DNA from: Ignavibacteria bacterium
GTDB taxonomy: Bacteria > Bacteroidota > Ignavibacteria > SZUA-365
Length of the DNA: 64,000 nucleotides
Assembly: GCA_016720835.1 (NCBI GenBank)
Contig: JADKJW010000016.1
Location: forward strand, 1 to 64,000
Direction of reading: 5' to 3'
Shown: positions 53,874 through 63,109 of the stretch, piece after piece
How positions within the stretch are numbered: position 1 is the first letter of the stretch
Layout: each line of letters opens with the position of its first letter
Notes under the pieces: model-generated
The model's input: the letters and a program-made list of their open reading frames with translations, nothing else
The model's database searches: none
What the model was told of the DNA's origin: nothing
Program-made: the position numbers and the translations under genes

Positions 53874-56240
53874 TCAGTACACGTTTTCCGTCGCCGAGCT
53901 GCGGCGCATGAAGGTGATGGAGAACAGGGCGAGGATCAGGAAGATCACGAAGCTGAAGGCCGCCGCATATCCGTAGCGGTACAAGTTGAAGGCGGCGCGG
54001 TACACATAGCTTACGAGGATGTGTGTCTGATCCGCGGGCTGCCCGCCGTTGGAGACCAGCCAGACCACGTTGATGCTGTTGAAGGTCCACACGATGCCGA
54101 GCGTGATCGCGGGAATCATCACGGGCTTGAGCAGCGGCACGGTGATGGTGCGGAACTGCTGCCAGGCGCTCGCGCCGTCGATCTCCGCGGCCTCGTAGAG
54201 CTCGCGCGGAATGGACTGCAGTCCCCCGAGCGCGATGAGCATCATGAAGGGAAAGCCGAGCCAGATGTTGGTCATGATCACCGACACGAAGGCGAGCGTT
54301 GAATCCGTGAGCCAGGGGAGCGGAGCGATGGAGAAGACCTGCTTGAGGATGGCGTTGATCGCGCCGCTGTCGGTGTTCAGCATGCCGCGCCAGGTCAGCG
54401 CGGTGATGTACTGCGGCACCGCCCAGGGGAGGATGAGGAGGATGCGGAACAGCGATTTGCCCGGCAGCTTCCGGTTCAGCAGCATGGCGAGGAATACGCC
54501 GATGGTCACGTGGAAGAACACGTTCACCACTGTCCAGATGATGGTCTTCACAAAGACGCCGTAGAACTCGGTCGAGAACATCTGGCCGAAGGCCATCCAC
54601 ACGCTCGCATCGGGTTTGGCCATGGTGTCGAGAAAACGGTCGATGCCGAACACCTTGCCGTACTGATCGAAGCCGATGATGGACCAGGAGTTCACCGTCA
54701 GCATGCTCATGTTCGAGAGCGAAATCACGAGATTGTAGAAGAACGGGTACACCACCACGCCGAACATGAGCACGGCCGCGGGCAGGATCATCATGACCGC
54801 GAAACGCGCGTTGCCGCTGTCGAGCGTCTTCGCGTTGCGGAACAGCGGCACGAGGAAGCGCGTGACGAGCAGCACCAGAGCGACGAGCGCGATGAGCGCG
54901 CCGAGGATGTAGATGATCCCGACGACGAGGGCGTTGCCCCTCGCAGTCTCCTCGTTGTCGTCCTTGCCCTCGTTGAGTTCGCCGATCTTCTGCAGGGCGA
55001 GGCGCTGCTGCTCGCGCGCGGCCTTCGCGGCGGTGATGTTGCCGCCGAGCAGGTTCTGATACGGCGGGCGCATGGCGTCCCAGATCGCGCGCATCTCCGG
55101 AACAAGAGGCATGGCCTTGCCCACGCGTGCCTGCTCTATCGACACGGCGATGACGGGATCGCCGAGCACCAGCGGATCGCGCTGCGCGGCGAGGTTCGAG
55201 GGGATGGTCTTGAGCTTCGTCGCGAAGGCGAGCTGCGTCTCGGGCGAGAGCATGAAGGTCACGAAGGTCCGCACGGCGTCGAGCGTCGCGCCTTCGACGG
55301 AGGTGTTGACGAAGTAGCCCTTGCTCGACACCATCGGCGCGGCCCACAGCCCTGTCTCCTCGTTCATCGGCAGCATCGCGATGCCGAAGTCCGCGCCGAG
55401 CGCCTCCATGTACTTGCTCCAGGCCCAGGAGCCGTTGATGATCATCGCGGCGCGCGCCTCGGTGAATTTGCTGTCGGCGATCTCGTAATCGCACTCGCGC
55501 GGGATGATGCGGGCACGGTCGCGCAGCCCGAGCACGTAGTCGAAGGCGCGCACTGAGGCAGTGTTGTCGAGCGCGGGCGCGCCCTTGTCGTCCATCACCC
55601 AGCCGCCGAAGGACGTGTAGAAGGGGATGAAGAAGAAGGGCTCGGTGTAATTCCACACGAGACCGTACTGGTCGGTGACGCCGTCGCCGTTGCGGTCCAG
55701 CGTCAGCTTCTTTCCGAAGGAGACGAGTTCGTCGAGCGTCTTCGGCGCGCGGTCGAGTCCGGCCTGCCTGAACAGGCGCTTGTTCCAGATGAGCGCGAGG
55801 TGGTTGCCGATCTCGTCGCCGATCTGGTACAGATGTCCGCGGTACACAGTGTGCGCCTTCACGTCGAGCTGGTCCAGCATCGCCTTCGGGAACACATCCT
55901 CGAGCGGCTTGATGATATGCATCGATTCGAAGGCGCCGACAAAATCGCTCGGACCGTAGACGAGTTCAGGACCGCCACCCGTGAATGCCGCCGCGGCCTG
56001 ATAGCCGACGCGCAGCTCTTCATTCTCCTTGTACAGCTGCATCACGGTGATGCCGGGATGCAGTTTCTCGAAGACGCGGATGCGCTCCTTCAGGATCTCG
56101 CGCGCGTCGGGACGCATCTGATGCCACAGGTGCAGGTTCACCTGTGCGCGAGCCGTCCCGCAAAAAGCAATGCAGACAGCCGCGGCGAAGGCGGCACGTT
56201 TCCATGGAATTCTTTCAATAATGCGCATTGAAATGAACAT
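53874..56240 (-). CDS. Sugar-binding protein fused to MalF-type permease
   Basis: 788 residues. Signal (FAAAVCIAFCGTARAQ), then a full solute-binding protein (~30-430): LHLWHQMRPDAREILKERIRVFEKLHPGITV, ELVYGPSDFVGAFESM, IWNKRLFRQAGL, TLDRNGDGVTDQYGLVW, AAMIINGSWAWSKYM. A linker helix pair follows (VVGIIYILGALIALVALVLLVTRF, ~445-475). A MalF-type permease makes up ~490-788: FAVMMILPAAVLMFGVVVYPFFYNLVISL and the EAA loop YEAAEIDGASAWQQFRTITVPLL. The binding domain would be tethered in the periplasm to the channel. The first ATG is 56240; ATG 56228 (MRIIERIPWKRA) is also possible and gives a tidier signal peptide. Confidence 0.88.
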   Translation of the reverse strand: MFISMRIIERIPWKRAAFAAAVCIAFCGTARAQVNLHLWHQMRPDAREILKERIRVFEKLHPGITVMQLYKENEELRVGYQAAAAFTGGGPELVYGPSDFVGAFESMHIIKPLEDVFPKAMLDQLDVKAHTVYRGHLYQIGDEIGNHLALIWNKRLFRQAGLDRAPKTLDELVSFGKKLTLDRNGDGVTDQYGLVWNYTEPFFFIPFYTSFGGWVMDDKGAPALDNTASVRAFDYVLGLRDRARIIPRECDYEIADSKFTEARAAMIINGSWAWSKYMEALGADFGIAMLPMNEETGLWAAPMVSSKGYFVNTSVEGATLDAVRTFVTFMLSPETQLAFATKLKTIPSNLAAQRDPLVLGDPVIAVSIEQARVGKAMPLVPEMRAIWDAMRPPYQNLLGGNITAAKAAREQQRLALQKIGELNEGKDDNEETARGNALVVGIIYILGALIALVALVLLVTRFLVPLFRNAKTLDSGNARFAVMMILPAAVLMFGVVVYPFFYNLVISLSNMSMLTVNSWSIIGFDQYGKVFGIDRFLDTMAKPDASVWMAFGQMFSTEFYGVFVKTIIWTVVNVFFHVTIGVFLAMLLNRKLPGKSLFRILLILPWAVPQYITALTWRGMLNTDSGAINAILKQVFSIAPLPWLTDSTLAFVSVIMTNIWLGFPFMMLIALGGLQSIPRELYEAAEIDGASAWQQFRTITVPLLKPVMIPAITLGIVWTFNSINVVWLVSNGGQPADQTHILVSYVYRAAFNLYRYGYAAAFSFVIFLILALFSITFMRRSSATENVY

Positions 56241-56287
56241 AGAAGTTCACGGAGTCAAAGACAACAAGGCGCTTCGAAACCGGGTGA

Positions 56288-56319
56288 TTTCTGAATGAAA
56301 TGCGTCCGCGCTACTTTTG
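56288..56319 (+). promoter_or_regulatory. Promoter of the M49-like peptidase gene
   Basis: TTTCTG (56288-56293), 18 bases, TACTTTTG (56312-56319). The -7 box matches TAnnTTTG exactly. Transcription would start near 56326, about 18 bases before the ATG. Confidence 0.6.
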
Positions 56320-56343
56320 CAGCACACAACCGGCAGGCATTCC

Positions 56344-57990
56344 ATGAACTCGTTCCGTCAGCTTCTCGTCCTCACCGCAACAGCGACGCTCCTTTTCGCG
56401 TCGTGCAAGACAGGCACCCCGAAAAAGGACACCCCCATGCAGGGAGAACTCCCGCCCATCGCTGAGCGGCTCACGGCCTATGCGCCGACCACGATACAGG
56501 CCGACCTGTCCATCCTCTCCTCGCGCGAGAAACGGCTCGTCGCCAAGCTCATCGAGGCGGGGAAGCTTGCGGACGAGATCTTCTGGAAGCAGTCCGCGCC
56601 GGACGTCGCTCTGTCGACGCCTGATGCGAAGCAGGTACTCGAATACGTGCTGATCAACTACGGTCCCTACGACCGCATCTACGAGGGACACCGCTTCACC
56701 GGCACGGGCGCGGAGAAGAAACCCGATGTGGCGGGCTACTACCCGCAGGACATGACGAAGAAGGAGTTCGAGGACTACGTCGCGGCGAATCCCGCGATGA
56801 AGGATGCGCTCGAGGGGCAGTACACCGTCGTCGTGCGCGACGGCGCGGGCTTCAAGGCCGTGCCCTTCAACCAGGCCTATCCCGAATCGGAGCAGATCGC
56901 CGCCAAGCTCGAGGAAGCCGCGCTGCTCGCCGACAACGCGTCGCTGCGCCGCTACCTGCAGCTCCGCGCGAAGGCCATACGCACGGACGACTACTACGCG
57001 AGCGACATGGCGTGGATGGACATCCGCGACAACAACGTGGACGTGGTCATCGGTCCCATCGAGAACTACGAGGACGCGCTGTTCAACTACAAAACCGCCT
57101 ACGAATGCGCGGTGGTGGTGAAGGATCCCGAGGGCACGAAGGAACTGCAGATGTTCACGAAGCACATCGACGCCTTCGAGCACGCGCTGCCCGTCGACAA
57201 GAAATTCATCCGCGCCACCGCGGGCTCGGGCAACATCCTCGAGGTGGTGAACATCGTGTACTTCGGCGGCGACTTCCAGAAGGGCGTCAAGACCATCGCA
57301 GCCTCGCTCCCGAACGACCCGCGCGTGACGCAGGCCAAGGGCGGCAAGAAGCAGATGTACCGCAACATGATGGAGGCGAAGTTCGAGAAAATCCTCCGTC
57401 CCATCGCCGAGCGCATCCTCGAGCCGTCGCTGCTGCCCTTCCTCGACCGCAAGGCCTTCACGAGCTTCGTGACGCTGCACGAGGTGTCGCACACGCTGGG
57501 CCGCGGCTTCGTGTTCGGCAACGACTCGCTCAGCGTGCGGCGCGCGCTCAAGGACCGCTACTCGGCCATCGAGGAGTGCAAGGCCGACGTGCTCGGGCTC
57601 TACAACAACACGGTGCTGCTTGCCGAGAAGGCGATGACGGAGGAGCAGCTCAAGCGCGCCATCGTCACCTACGTGGCCGGGCTCTACCGCTCGCTGCGCT
57701 TCGGCGCCGAGGAGGCCCACGGCCGCGCGAACCTCATCCAGCTCAACTTCCTCAGCGAGCAGGGCGTGATCACGACGGACAAGGACGGCCGCATCGGCAT
57801 CGACCTCGCGGGCTTCATGGATGCGCTCGGGAAGCTCGTGACGCAGGTGCTCACACTGCAGGCCAACGGCGACTACGCCGCGGCCGGCGTCCTGCTCGAG
57901 AAATACGGCGTCATGAACCCCAGCATCGAAGCCATGGTCGCCAAGCTCGCGGACGTGCCGCGGGACCTGGATACGAAGTACGTGTATTGA
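56344..57990 (+). CDS. M49-like zinc peptidase lipoprotein
   Basis: 548 residues. Lipobox (LLFASC) at residue ~21, then KTGTPKKDTPMQGE. The catalytic region has HEVSH (His379-His383) followed by EECKAD (Glu410-Asp415), the two zinc/catalytic motifs of the dipeptidyl-peptidase III family. The order is normal, but the first motif is a five-residue HExxH rather than the classical HExxxH (HELLGH). Length is shorter than animal DPP III (~700). It would sit on the periplasmic or outer face and trim peptides. Convergent with the M64 gene across a strong terminator. Confidence 0.75.
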   Translation: MNSFRQLLVLTATATLLFASCKTGTPKKDTPMQGELPPIAERLTAYAPTTIQADLSILSSREKRLVAKLIEAGKLADEIFWKQSAPDVALSTPDAKQVLEYVLINYGPYDRIYEGHRFTGTGAEKKPDVAGYYPQDMTKKEFEDYVAANPAMKDALEGQYTVVVRDGAGFKAVPFNQAYPESEQIAAKLEEAALLADNASLRRYLQLRAKAIRTDDYYASDMAWMDIRDNNVDVVIGPIENYEDALFNYKTAYECAVVVKDPEGTKELQMFTKHIDAFEHALPVDKKFIRATAGSGNILEVVNIVYFGGDFQKGVKTIAASLPNDPRVTQAKGGKKQMYRNMMEAKFEKILRPIAERILEPSLLPFLDRKAFTSFVTLHEVSHTLGRGFVFGNDSLSVRRALKDRYSAIEECKADVLGLYNNTVLLAEKAMTEEQLKRAIVTYVAGLYRSLRFGAEEAHGRANLIQLNFLSEQGVITTDKDGRIGIDLAGFMDALGKLVTQVLTLQANGDYAAAGVLLEKYGVMNPSIEAMVAKLADVPRDLDTKYVY

Positions 57991-58010
57991 TTCGCCGGCG
58001 TTCGAGGAAC

Positions 58011-58043
58011 GAAAAAGGCCGATCGCAATGATCGGCCTTCCTC
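58011..58043. terminator. Bidirectional terminator between M49-like and M64 genes
   Basis: AAGGCCGATC (58015-58024), loop GCAAT, GATCGGCCTT (58030-58039): a perfect 10-bp stem. On the minus strand it is followed by TTTCG after the stem's TT, on the plus strand by CCTC. It serves both convergent genes, best for the minus strand. Confidence 0.8.
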
Positions 58044-58062
58044 ATGTGCGCATCCGTTCACA

Positions 58063-59478
58063 CTACCTGCTGTAGAAATCGATCTGCCTCTCGATGGCCG
58101 CGCGGCAGACGGGATCGAAGTCCACGAGGCTGAGCGAGAACATGCGGCAGTCGAGCGAGGGGCGGTACAGGCCGTTCGGCATGTAGCCCGCGCCTTCAAA
58201 GGCGCCGACCTTGCCGACGAGCTGCGGATTCTTGATGATCTCCTGCTGCTTCTTGCGGATGGGGTCGCGCTTGCCGTAGTAGTCCTTCGCGAGGCGGTCC
58301 AGCTTGCCGAGTTCCGCGCCGAGCGTGTCGTAGGCGGCCTTACCCCAGTCCGTCGGGATGGCGAGGCCGGGCGACACGGAGGACTGCCACTTCAGGTCGC
58401 CGTTCAGCAGTCGCGTGACGTTGGGTTCCCAGGGCTCCACGCCCGCGGGATAGAAATCGTTGTAGCCGGTGGATGAGGAGTAGTATTCGTCGCCCAGGCC
58501 GCCGAAGCTGTGGCCGAACTCGTGCACATACACGTAGTCGCGCTGCCACTCCTGCCCGTCGTTCTTCTCGATGGTGTACGTGGTCGTGTAGAGCTGGTAG
58601 ATGCCGCCGCCGCCGTAGCGGCTGTCGTTGAGGAGGATGGTGATGAAGTCGTACGGCGCCGCGCCGGCGATGTCGCGCAGCTCGCGGTTGGCCTCGGTGA
58701 GCACGTAGCGGGCGGACCCGAAGGTGTTGTACATGGTGCCGAGGGCCGTGTTTTTCCAGACACTCTTGTCCGGAACGTCGATGCCGCTCTCGAGGGACGC
58801 GGCGCAGACGGCGCGCACGTTGAAGTCCTTCGCGCGCTCCTTGAAGGGGCTCGTCGCGAACATCACGTCGTTGAAGTGTTTCGCGTCCTTCTTGAATTTC
58901 TCCATGTCGTCGCTCGCGTAGCCGTCGCCGAGGATGAGGATGTCCACTTTCTTGTGGATGTCGCCGTTGTCCATCAGCGTCAGGATCTCCGCCGCGGGCG
59001 CGCGCTTCTCCGTCACGACCTGCGTCGGATCGTTCGGATCGATGGCCGCGGAGAACAGTTCATGGAACACGGAGTACTTGTCGCGCCTGCTGATGGTGAA
59101 CTGCACCGGGCGCTTCGGGAAGGGGATGCGCACCGTTTCCGACACCGTCTTCCAGGCCCCGCGCAGCGCCTCGTCGGTGGTCTGCCACTCGTTGAACAGC
59201 GCCGAGAAGCCCCGCGAATACAGGAGCATGCCGCTCTTCAGATCGTACACACGGGCGAGGAACTCTCCGAGATTCAGCGTGTCCACGAGATTCGTCGTGC
59301 TGCCAGGCCACGGGCCTTCGGCGTACACCTTGTCGAGCGAGTACTGATCCTTGTCCTTCGCCCCCGTGTGGAAATAATCCACGCGCATGGTGCGGTCGGT
59401 GAAGTACCGGCCGAAATGGACCTGCGCCGAAGCCTCGGCGGTGAACAGGAACGCGAACAGCAGAAAACATGTGCGCAT
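58063..59478 (-). CDS. Secreted M64 (IgA peptidase-like) metallopeptidase
   Basis: 471 residues from ATG 59478, signal MRTCFLLFAFLFTAEASAQ. The N-terminal ~150 residues match the M64 prodomain style (FGRYFTDRTMRVDYFHTGAKDKD). The catalytic domain has VDILILGDGYASDDMEKFKKDAKHF, the zinc motif HEFGHSFGGLGDEYYSS (His319, Glu320, His323) and SLDCRMFSL near the C-terminus (a late Cys often seen in this family). Exported; probably cleaves proteins outside the cell. No sorting domain at the end, so periplasmic or secreted otherwise. Confidence 0.88.
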   Translation of the reverse strand: MRTCFLLFAFLFTAEASAQVHFGRYFTDRTMRVDYFHTGAKDKDQYSLDKVYAEGPWPGSTTNLVDTLNLGEFLARVYDLKSGMLLYSRGFSALFNEWQTTDEALRGAWKTVSETVRIPFPKRPVQFTISRRDKYSVFHELFSAAIDPNDPTQVVTEKRAPAAEILTLMDNGDIHKKVDILILGDGYASDDMEKFKKDAKHFNDVMFATSPFKERAKDFNVRAVCAASLESGIDVPDKSVWKNTALGTMYNTFGSARYVLTEANRELRDIAGAAPYDFITILLNDSRYGGGGIYQLYTTTYTIEKNDGQEWQRDYVYVHEFGHSFGGLGDEYYSSSTGYNDFYPAGVEPWEPNVTRLLNGDLKWQSSVSPGLAIPTDWGKAAYDTLGAELGKLDRLAKDYYGKRDPIRKKQQEIIKNPQLVGKVGAFEGAGYMPNGLYRPSLDCRMFSLSLVDFDPVCRAAIERQIDFYSR

Positions 59479-59637
59479 GGGAGCCTCTTGAATGATCGTG
59501 GGAATGCCGACGGGGCAGAATTCCGCAAGATCGGAAAATCTTTCGCATCGTGAAAACACCTCCCCATGCGGATTCCATCCCTCCCGAGGCAGACACAGCC
59601 GCGGCAAACCGAATCAGGGTGGAGCATGTCCGAAACA

Positions 59638-59669
59638 TTGCTTTTCGGGGCGGCTTTCTTTATACTTTG
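59638..59669 (+). promoter_or_regulatory. Candidate promoter of the biotin carboxylase operon
   Basis: TTG (59638-59640), 20-21 bases, then TATACTTTG (59661-59669), close to TAnnTTTG. It lies about 50 bases before the GTG start of the biotin carboxylase gene. Confidence 0.5.
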
Positions 59670-59719
59670 CCCCGAGTTTGTACGCTACCCTCATCCATTT
59701 CTCATCGGTATTTCGGAAC

Positions 59720-61216
59720 GTGAAGATCCGGTCCATTCTTGTTGCAAACAGGGGCGAAATCGCCGTGCGCGTCATCAGGGCGTGCAGGGAGATGGGCATC
59801 CGCGCGGTGGCGGTGTACTCCGATCCGGATCGCGCGGCGCTGCATGTGCGCGTGGCTGACGAGAGCTATCACATCGGACCGGCGGCATCGCGCCTGAGCT
59901 ATCTCGATCAGGACAAACTGCTCGCGATCGCGAAGCAGGCGCACTGCGACGCCATCCATCCGGGCTACGGCTTCCTTTCCGAAAACGCCGGCTTCGCGCA
60001 GGCGGTGGCCGATGCCGGTCTCATCTTCATCGGCCCTCCTGCCGCGGCGATACGCTCGATGGGGGACAAGACCTCGGCGCGCCGGCTCATGAAGGAGCGC
60101 GGCGTGCCCGTCGTTCCCGGCACGGAGGACGCCATCACGTCTCTCGACGAAGCCCTCGTCACCGCCGACGCCATCGGCTACCCCGTGCTCGTCAAGGCCG
60201 CGGCCGGGGGCGGCGGGAAGGGGATGCGCGTCGTCGCGTCGCGTGAGGATCTCGTCAAGTCGGTTGAGTCCGCGCAGAACGAAGCGCGCCTGGCCTTCGG
60301 CGACGACCGCGTGTACATCGAGAAGTTCGTCGTCAAGCCACGCCACATCGAGTTCCAGATCGTCGCGGACATGCACGGCAACGCCGTGCACCTTGGCGAA
60401 CGCGAGTGCTCGATACAGCGCCGCCATCAGAAGGTGATCGAGGAAGCTCCCTCCGCCATCATGACTCCCGAATTGCGCGAGCGCATGGGCGCCTCGGCCG
60501 TGATGGCAGCGCAGGCCTGCGGCTACGTCAATGCCGGCACCATCGAGTTCCTCGTCGACCACGAGCGCAACTACTTCTTCCTCGAGATGAACACGCGTCT
60601 GCAGGTGGAGCATCCCGTGACGGAGATGGTCACCGGCATCGATCTCGTCAAGCTGCAGATACGCATCGCGGAAGGGGAGGCGCTTCCCTTCGCGCAGAAG
60701 GACGTGCGCTTCCGCGGCCATGCCATCGAGGCCCGGCTCTGCGCCGAGGATGTGCGCAACAACTTTTTTCCCTCCACCGGCACGCTGACGCGCTACAAGC
60801 CGAGCCAGGGCTACGGCGTGCGCGAGGATTCGGGCGTGGAGGAGGGGAGCGAGATTTCCATCCACTACGATCCGATGTTCGCGAAACTCATCGCGTGGGG
60901 GACAGACCGCGCGGACGCCATCGACAAGATGCGTCGCGCGCTCGACGAGTTCCGCATCGTCGGCGTCGAGACCACGATCCCGTTCTGCCGTTTCGTGATG
61001 GACAACAAGCAGTTCCATCGCGGGGATTTCCAGATCGATTTCGTTGAACAGCACTACCGCGCCGAGTATCTGCGCGAGCCGGCGCCCGATGAACTCCGGG
61101 CGGCCGCCATCGCCGCGGTGCTTCTCGGCCGACATGCGCGGACGCAGTCGGTGACAGTCCCCGCGGCGGGCAACGGACGGTCGCGCTGGAACGCGCGCAG
61201 CCGCGCGAGGGACTGA
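59720..61216 (+). CDS. Biotin carboxylase subunit of an acyl-CoA/acetyl-CoA carboxylase
   Basis: 498 residues from GTG 59720 (VKIRSILVANRGEIAVRVIRAC), the standard family start. ATP-dependent carboxylation of the biotin carrier. Motifs: HPGYGFLSENAGFA, ATP-grasp AAAGGGGKGMR, ERECSIQRRHQKVIEEAPS, EMNTRLQVEHPVTEMVTGIDLVK and VRFRGHAIEARLCAEDV. The C-terminus carries about 45 extra residues (AAAIAAVLLGRHARTQSV) compared with AccC, as in the propionyl/methylcrotonyl-CoA type. It overlaps the biotin carrier gene (TGATG). No carboxyltransferase gene lies in the window. Confidence 0.93.
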   Translation: MKIRSILVANRGEIAVRVIRACREMGIRAVAVYSDPDRAALHVRVADESYHIGPAASRLSYLDQDKLLAIAKQAHCDAIHPGYGFLSENAGFAQAVADAGLIFIGPPAAAIRSMGDKTSARRLMKERGVPVVPGTEDAITSLDEALVTADAIGYPVLVKAAAGGGGKGMRVVASREDLVKSVESAQNEARLAFGDDRVYIEKFVVKPRHIEFQIVADMHGNAVHLGERECSIQRRHQKVIEEAPSAIMTPELRERMGASAVMAAQACGYVNAGTIEFLVDHERNYFFLEMNTRLQVEHPVTEMVTGIDLVKLQIRIAEGEALPFAQKDVRFRGHAIEARLCAEDVRNNFFPSTGTLTRYKPSQGYGVREDSGVEEGSEISIHYDPMFAKLIAWGTDRADAIDKMRRALDEFRIVGVETTIPFCRFVMDNKQFHRGDFQIDFVEQHYRAEYLREPAPDELRAAAIAAVLLGRHARTQSVTVPAAGNGRSRWNARSRARD

Positions 61217-61722
61217 TGGACTCCTTCCGCGCGCGCATCGGCGACAAGGAGTACGCCTTGAAGCGAAGCCTCGAAGGCGCGCTGTCCGTCGACGGCCACG
61301 AGGTGACGCACGAGTTGCTGCCGCTCGGCAACGGCAGGCATCTGTTGCGCATCGGCGCGAAAAGCTACGAGGTCGAACTCGGCGGCACCGGCGATCAGGA
61401 GAACAGCCTGCTCGTCTACGTGAACAATCGCGCCTTCACCGTGGAACTCGACAACGAGACCACGATGCTCCTCAAGCAGATCGAGGCGGGGCAGCCGACG
61501 CGCGTGCACGCGGCGGTGCTGCGCGCTCCCATGCCCGGCAGGATCAGCAAGCTCCTTGTCGCACAGGGAGAACTGGTGGAGGCCGGTCAGGGCATCATCG
61601 TCCTCGAAGCCATGAAGATGGAGAATGAACTCCGCGCGCCCGCCGCGGGCATCGTCAAGACCGTCCGCGTCAAGGAAGGCGACGCGGTGGAAAAGAACGC
61701 GCTGCTTCTCGAACTGTCGTGA
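61216..61722 (+). CDS. Biotin carboxyl carrier protein
   Basis: 168 residues. A ~90-residue N-terminal beta domain (FRARIGDKEYALKRSLEGALSVDG) precedes the biotinyl domain APMPGRISKLLVAQGELVEAGQG with EAMKMEN, where Lys134 would be biotinylated. This is the layout of a carrier that belongs to an acyl-CoA carboxylase alpha subunit split in two. Its ATG overlaps the biotin carboxylase stop, so both are made in equal amounts. Confidence 0.93.
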   Translation: MDSFRARIGDKEYALKRSLEGALSVDGHEVTHELLPLGNGRHLLRIGAKSYEVELGGTGDQENSLLVYVNNRAFTVELDNETTMLLKQIEAGQPTRVHAAVLRAPMPGRISKLLVAQGELVEAGQGIIVLEAMKMENELRAPAAGIVKTVRVKEGDAVEKNALLLELS

Positions 61723-61810
61723 GACACGCTGCAATGCCCGCCGCACATCCCGTACCGATGCATCGCAATCCACCATACATTGGTTCTCTCACCAGCATCC
61801 GGAGGGTCCG

Positions 61811-63088
61811 TTGAAACGAGGAGTGACTCCATTCATCACCGCGGCGCTCATCGCGCTGCTTCTTCCCGCCGCGCTCGTCGCGGGAGGGTTTCAGCTGAAC
61901 GAACATGGCGCCCGCGCCATGGCGCAGGCCGGCGCGTTCTGCGCGCGCGCCTCCGATCCGTCGGCGATGTTTTTCAATCCCGCGGGACTTTCGTATCAGC
62001 GTGGCTTCCAGTTCATGGCGGGGGCGACGATCATCGCGCCGACCTACAACTATTACGGTCCGACGAATTTGCAGCGCAACGACAAATGGGAAATGGAATC
62101 CCAGGTCTTCACGCCGCCGAACGCATACCTCTCGAACACATGGAATGACGGCCTGCTGAAGGGCCTCGCCATCGGCGTCGGTCTGGTGACTCCGTACGGC
62201 CTCGGCACGAGATGGGCCGACGACTGGATCGGCAAATCCATCACGCGGGAAATCGACCTGAAGACCTTCTTCGTCATGCCCACCATTTCCTACGCGGTCA
62301 ACGACATGCTCTCCGTGGGCGTCGGCGCGAACATCGTCTTTTCGAGCGTCATGCTGCGCAGGGCCGTGACGAACTTCTCGCCCGAGATGAACCTCGAACT
62401 GGAAGGCGACGGCAAGACGGCGTTCAGCTGGAATGCCGGCGTGCTCTTCAAACCGGTCGAGACCATCTCCGTCGGCGTCACGTACCGCGCGCAGACGACG
62501 CTGGAATTCGACGGCACCGCCAACTTTCATCCGCCGGCATCCCTCGCGGCGCTGTTCCCCGGCGGTGATGTGACCACCGGCATCGATCTGCCCGCCACCT
62601 ACTTCGTCGGCGTCGCCTGGATGCCCAACGAGGACCTCGAACTGGAACTCGATTACCAGGGCATCGGCTGGTCCTCATACGACAAGCTCGAAATCGATTT
62701 CAAGGACGACGCGACCACGAATCCCGTGATCAAGCAGGCCGACGTCTCCTCCCCGAAGAATTACAAGGACGCGTTCATCGTCCGTCTCGGCGGCGAATAC
62801 AAGCTCCCGATCCTCGGTCTCAAGCTGCGCGCCGGGTACTTCTACGATCACAATCCCGTGCCGGACGAGCATCTCGAGCCGCTGCTGCCGGATGCGGACC
62901 GCCACGGACTCAACCTCGGCGCGGGCATGAATCTCCTGCCGAATCTCACAGTCGATTTCGCATACCTGAACCTCATGTTCATGGATCGCTCGACCGACAA
63001 GACCAGCCAGCCGGACGGCGTGTATCTCGACGGCCTCTATCAGGGGAACGCCCAGCTGATCGGCCTCGACCTGACGTATCATTTTTAA
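61811..63088 (+). CDS. OmpP1/FadL-type outer-membrane transporter
   Basis: 425 residues from TTG 61811. GGAGGG five bases upstream decides this unusual start (LKRGVTPFITAALIALLLPAALVAGGF signal). Mature N-terminus GFQLNEHGARAMAQAGAFCARASDPSAMFFNPAGLSY is the conserved FadL plug/hatch region (NPAG). Then amphipathic strands and a final strand LIGLDLTYHF ending in Phe, as for barrel proteins inserted by BAM. Family members import long-chain fatty acids or aromatic hydrocarbons; the substrate is not readable. Followed within 22 bp by a GDSL lipoprotein, so they form one unit, perhaps for lipid uptake and hydrolysis. Confidence 0.88.
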   Translation: MKRGVTPFITAALIALLLPAALVAGGFQLNEHGARAMAQAGAFCARASDPSAMFFNPAGLSYQRGFQFMAGATIIAPTYNYYGPTNLQRNDKWEMESQVFTPPNAYLSNTWNDGLLKGLAIGVGLVTPYGLGTRWADDWIGKSITREIDLKTFFVMPTISYAVNDMLSVGVGANIVFSSVMLRRAVTNFSPEMNLELEGDGKTAFSWNAGVLFKPVETISVGVTYRAQTTLEFDGTANFHPPASLAALFPGGDVTTGIDLPATYFVGVAWMPNEDLELELDYQGIGWSSYDKLEIDFKDDATTNPVIKQADVSSPKNYKDAFIVRLGGEYKLPILGLKLRAGYFYDHNPVPDEHLEPLLPDADRHGLNLGAGMNLLPNLTVDFAYLNLMFMDRSTDKTSQPDGVYLDGLYQGNAQLIGLDLTYHF

Positions 63089-63109
63089 CGGCCGATGGAG
63101 ACACTCACC

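Noticed and set aside
59702..61135. 477-codon open frame on the minus strand
   Set aside because: Antisense of the biotin carboxylase, which has all family motifs.
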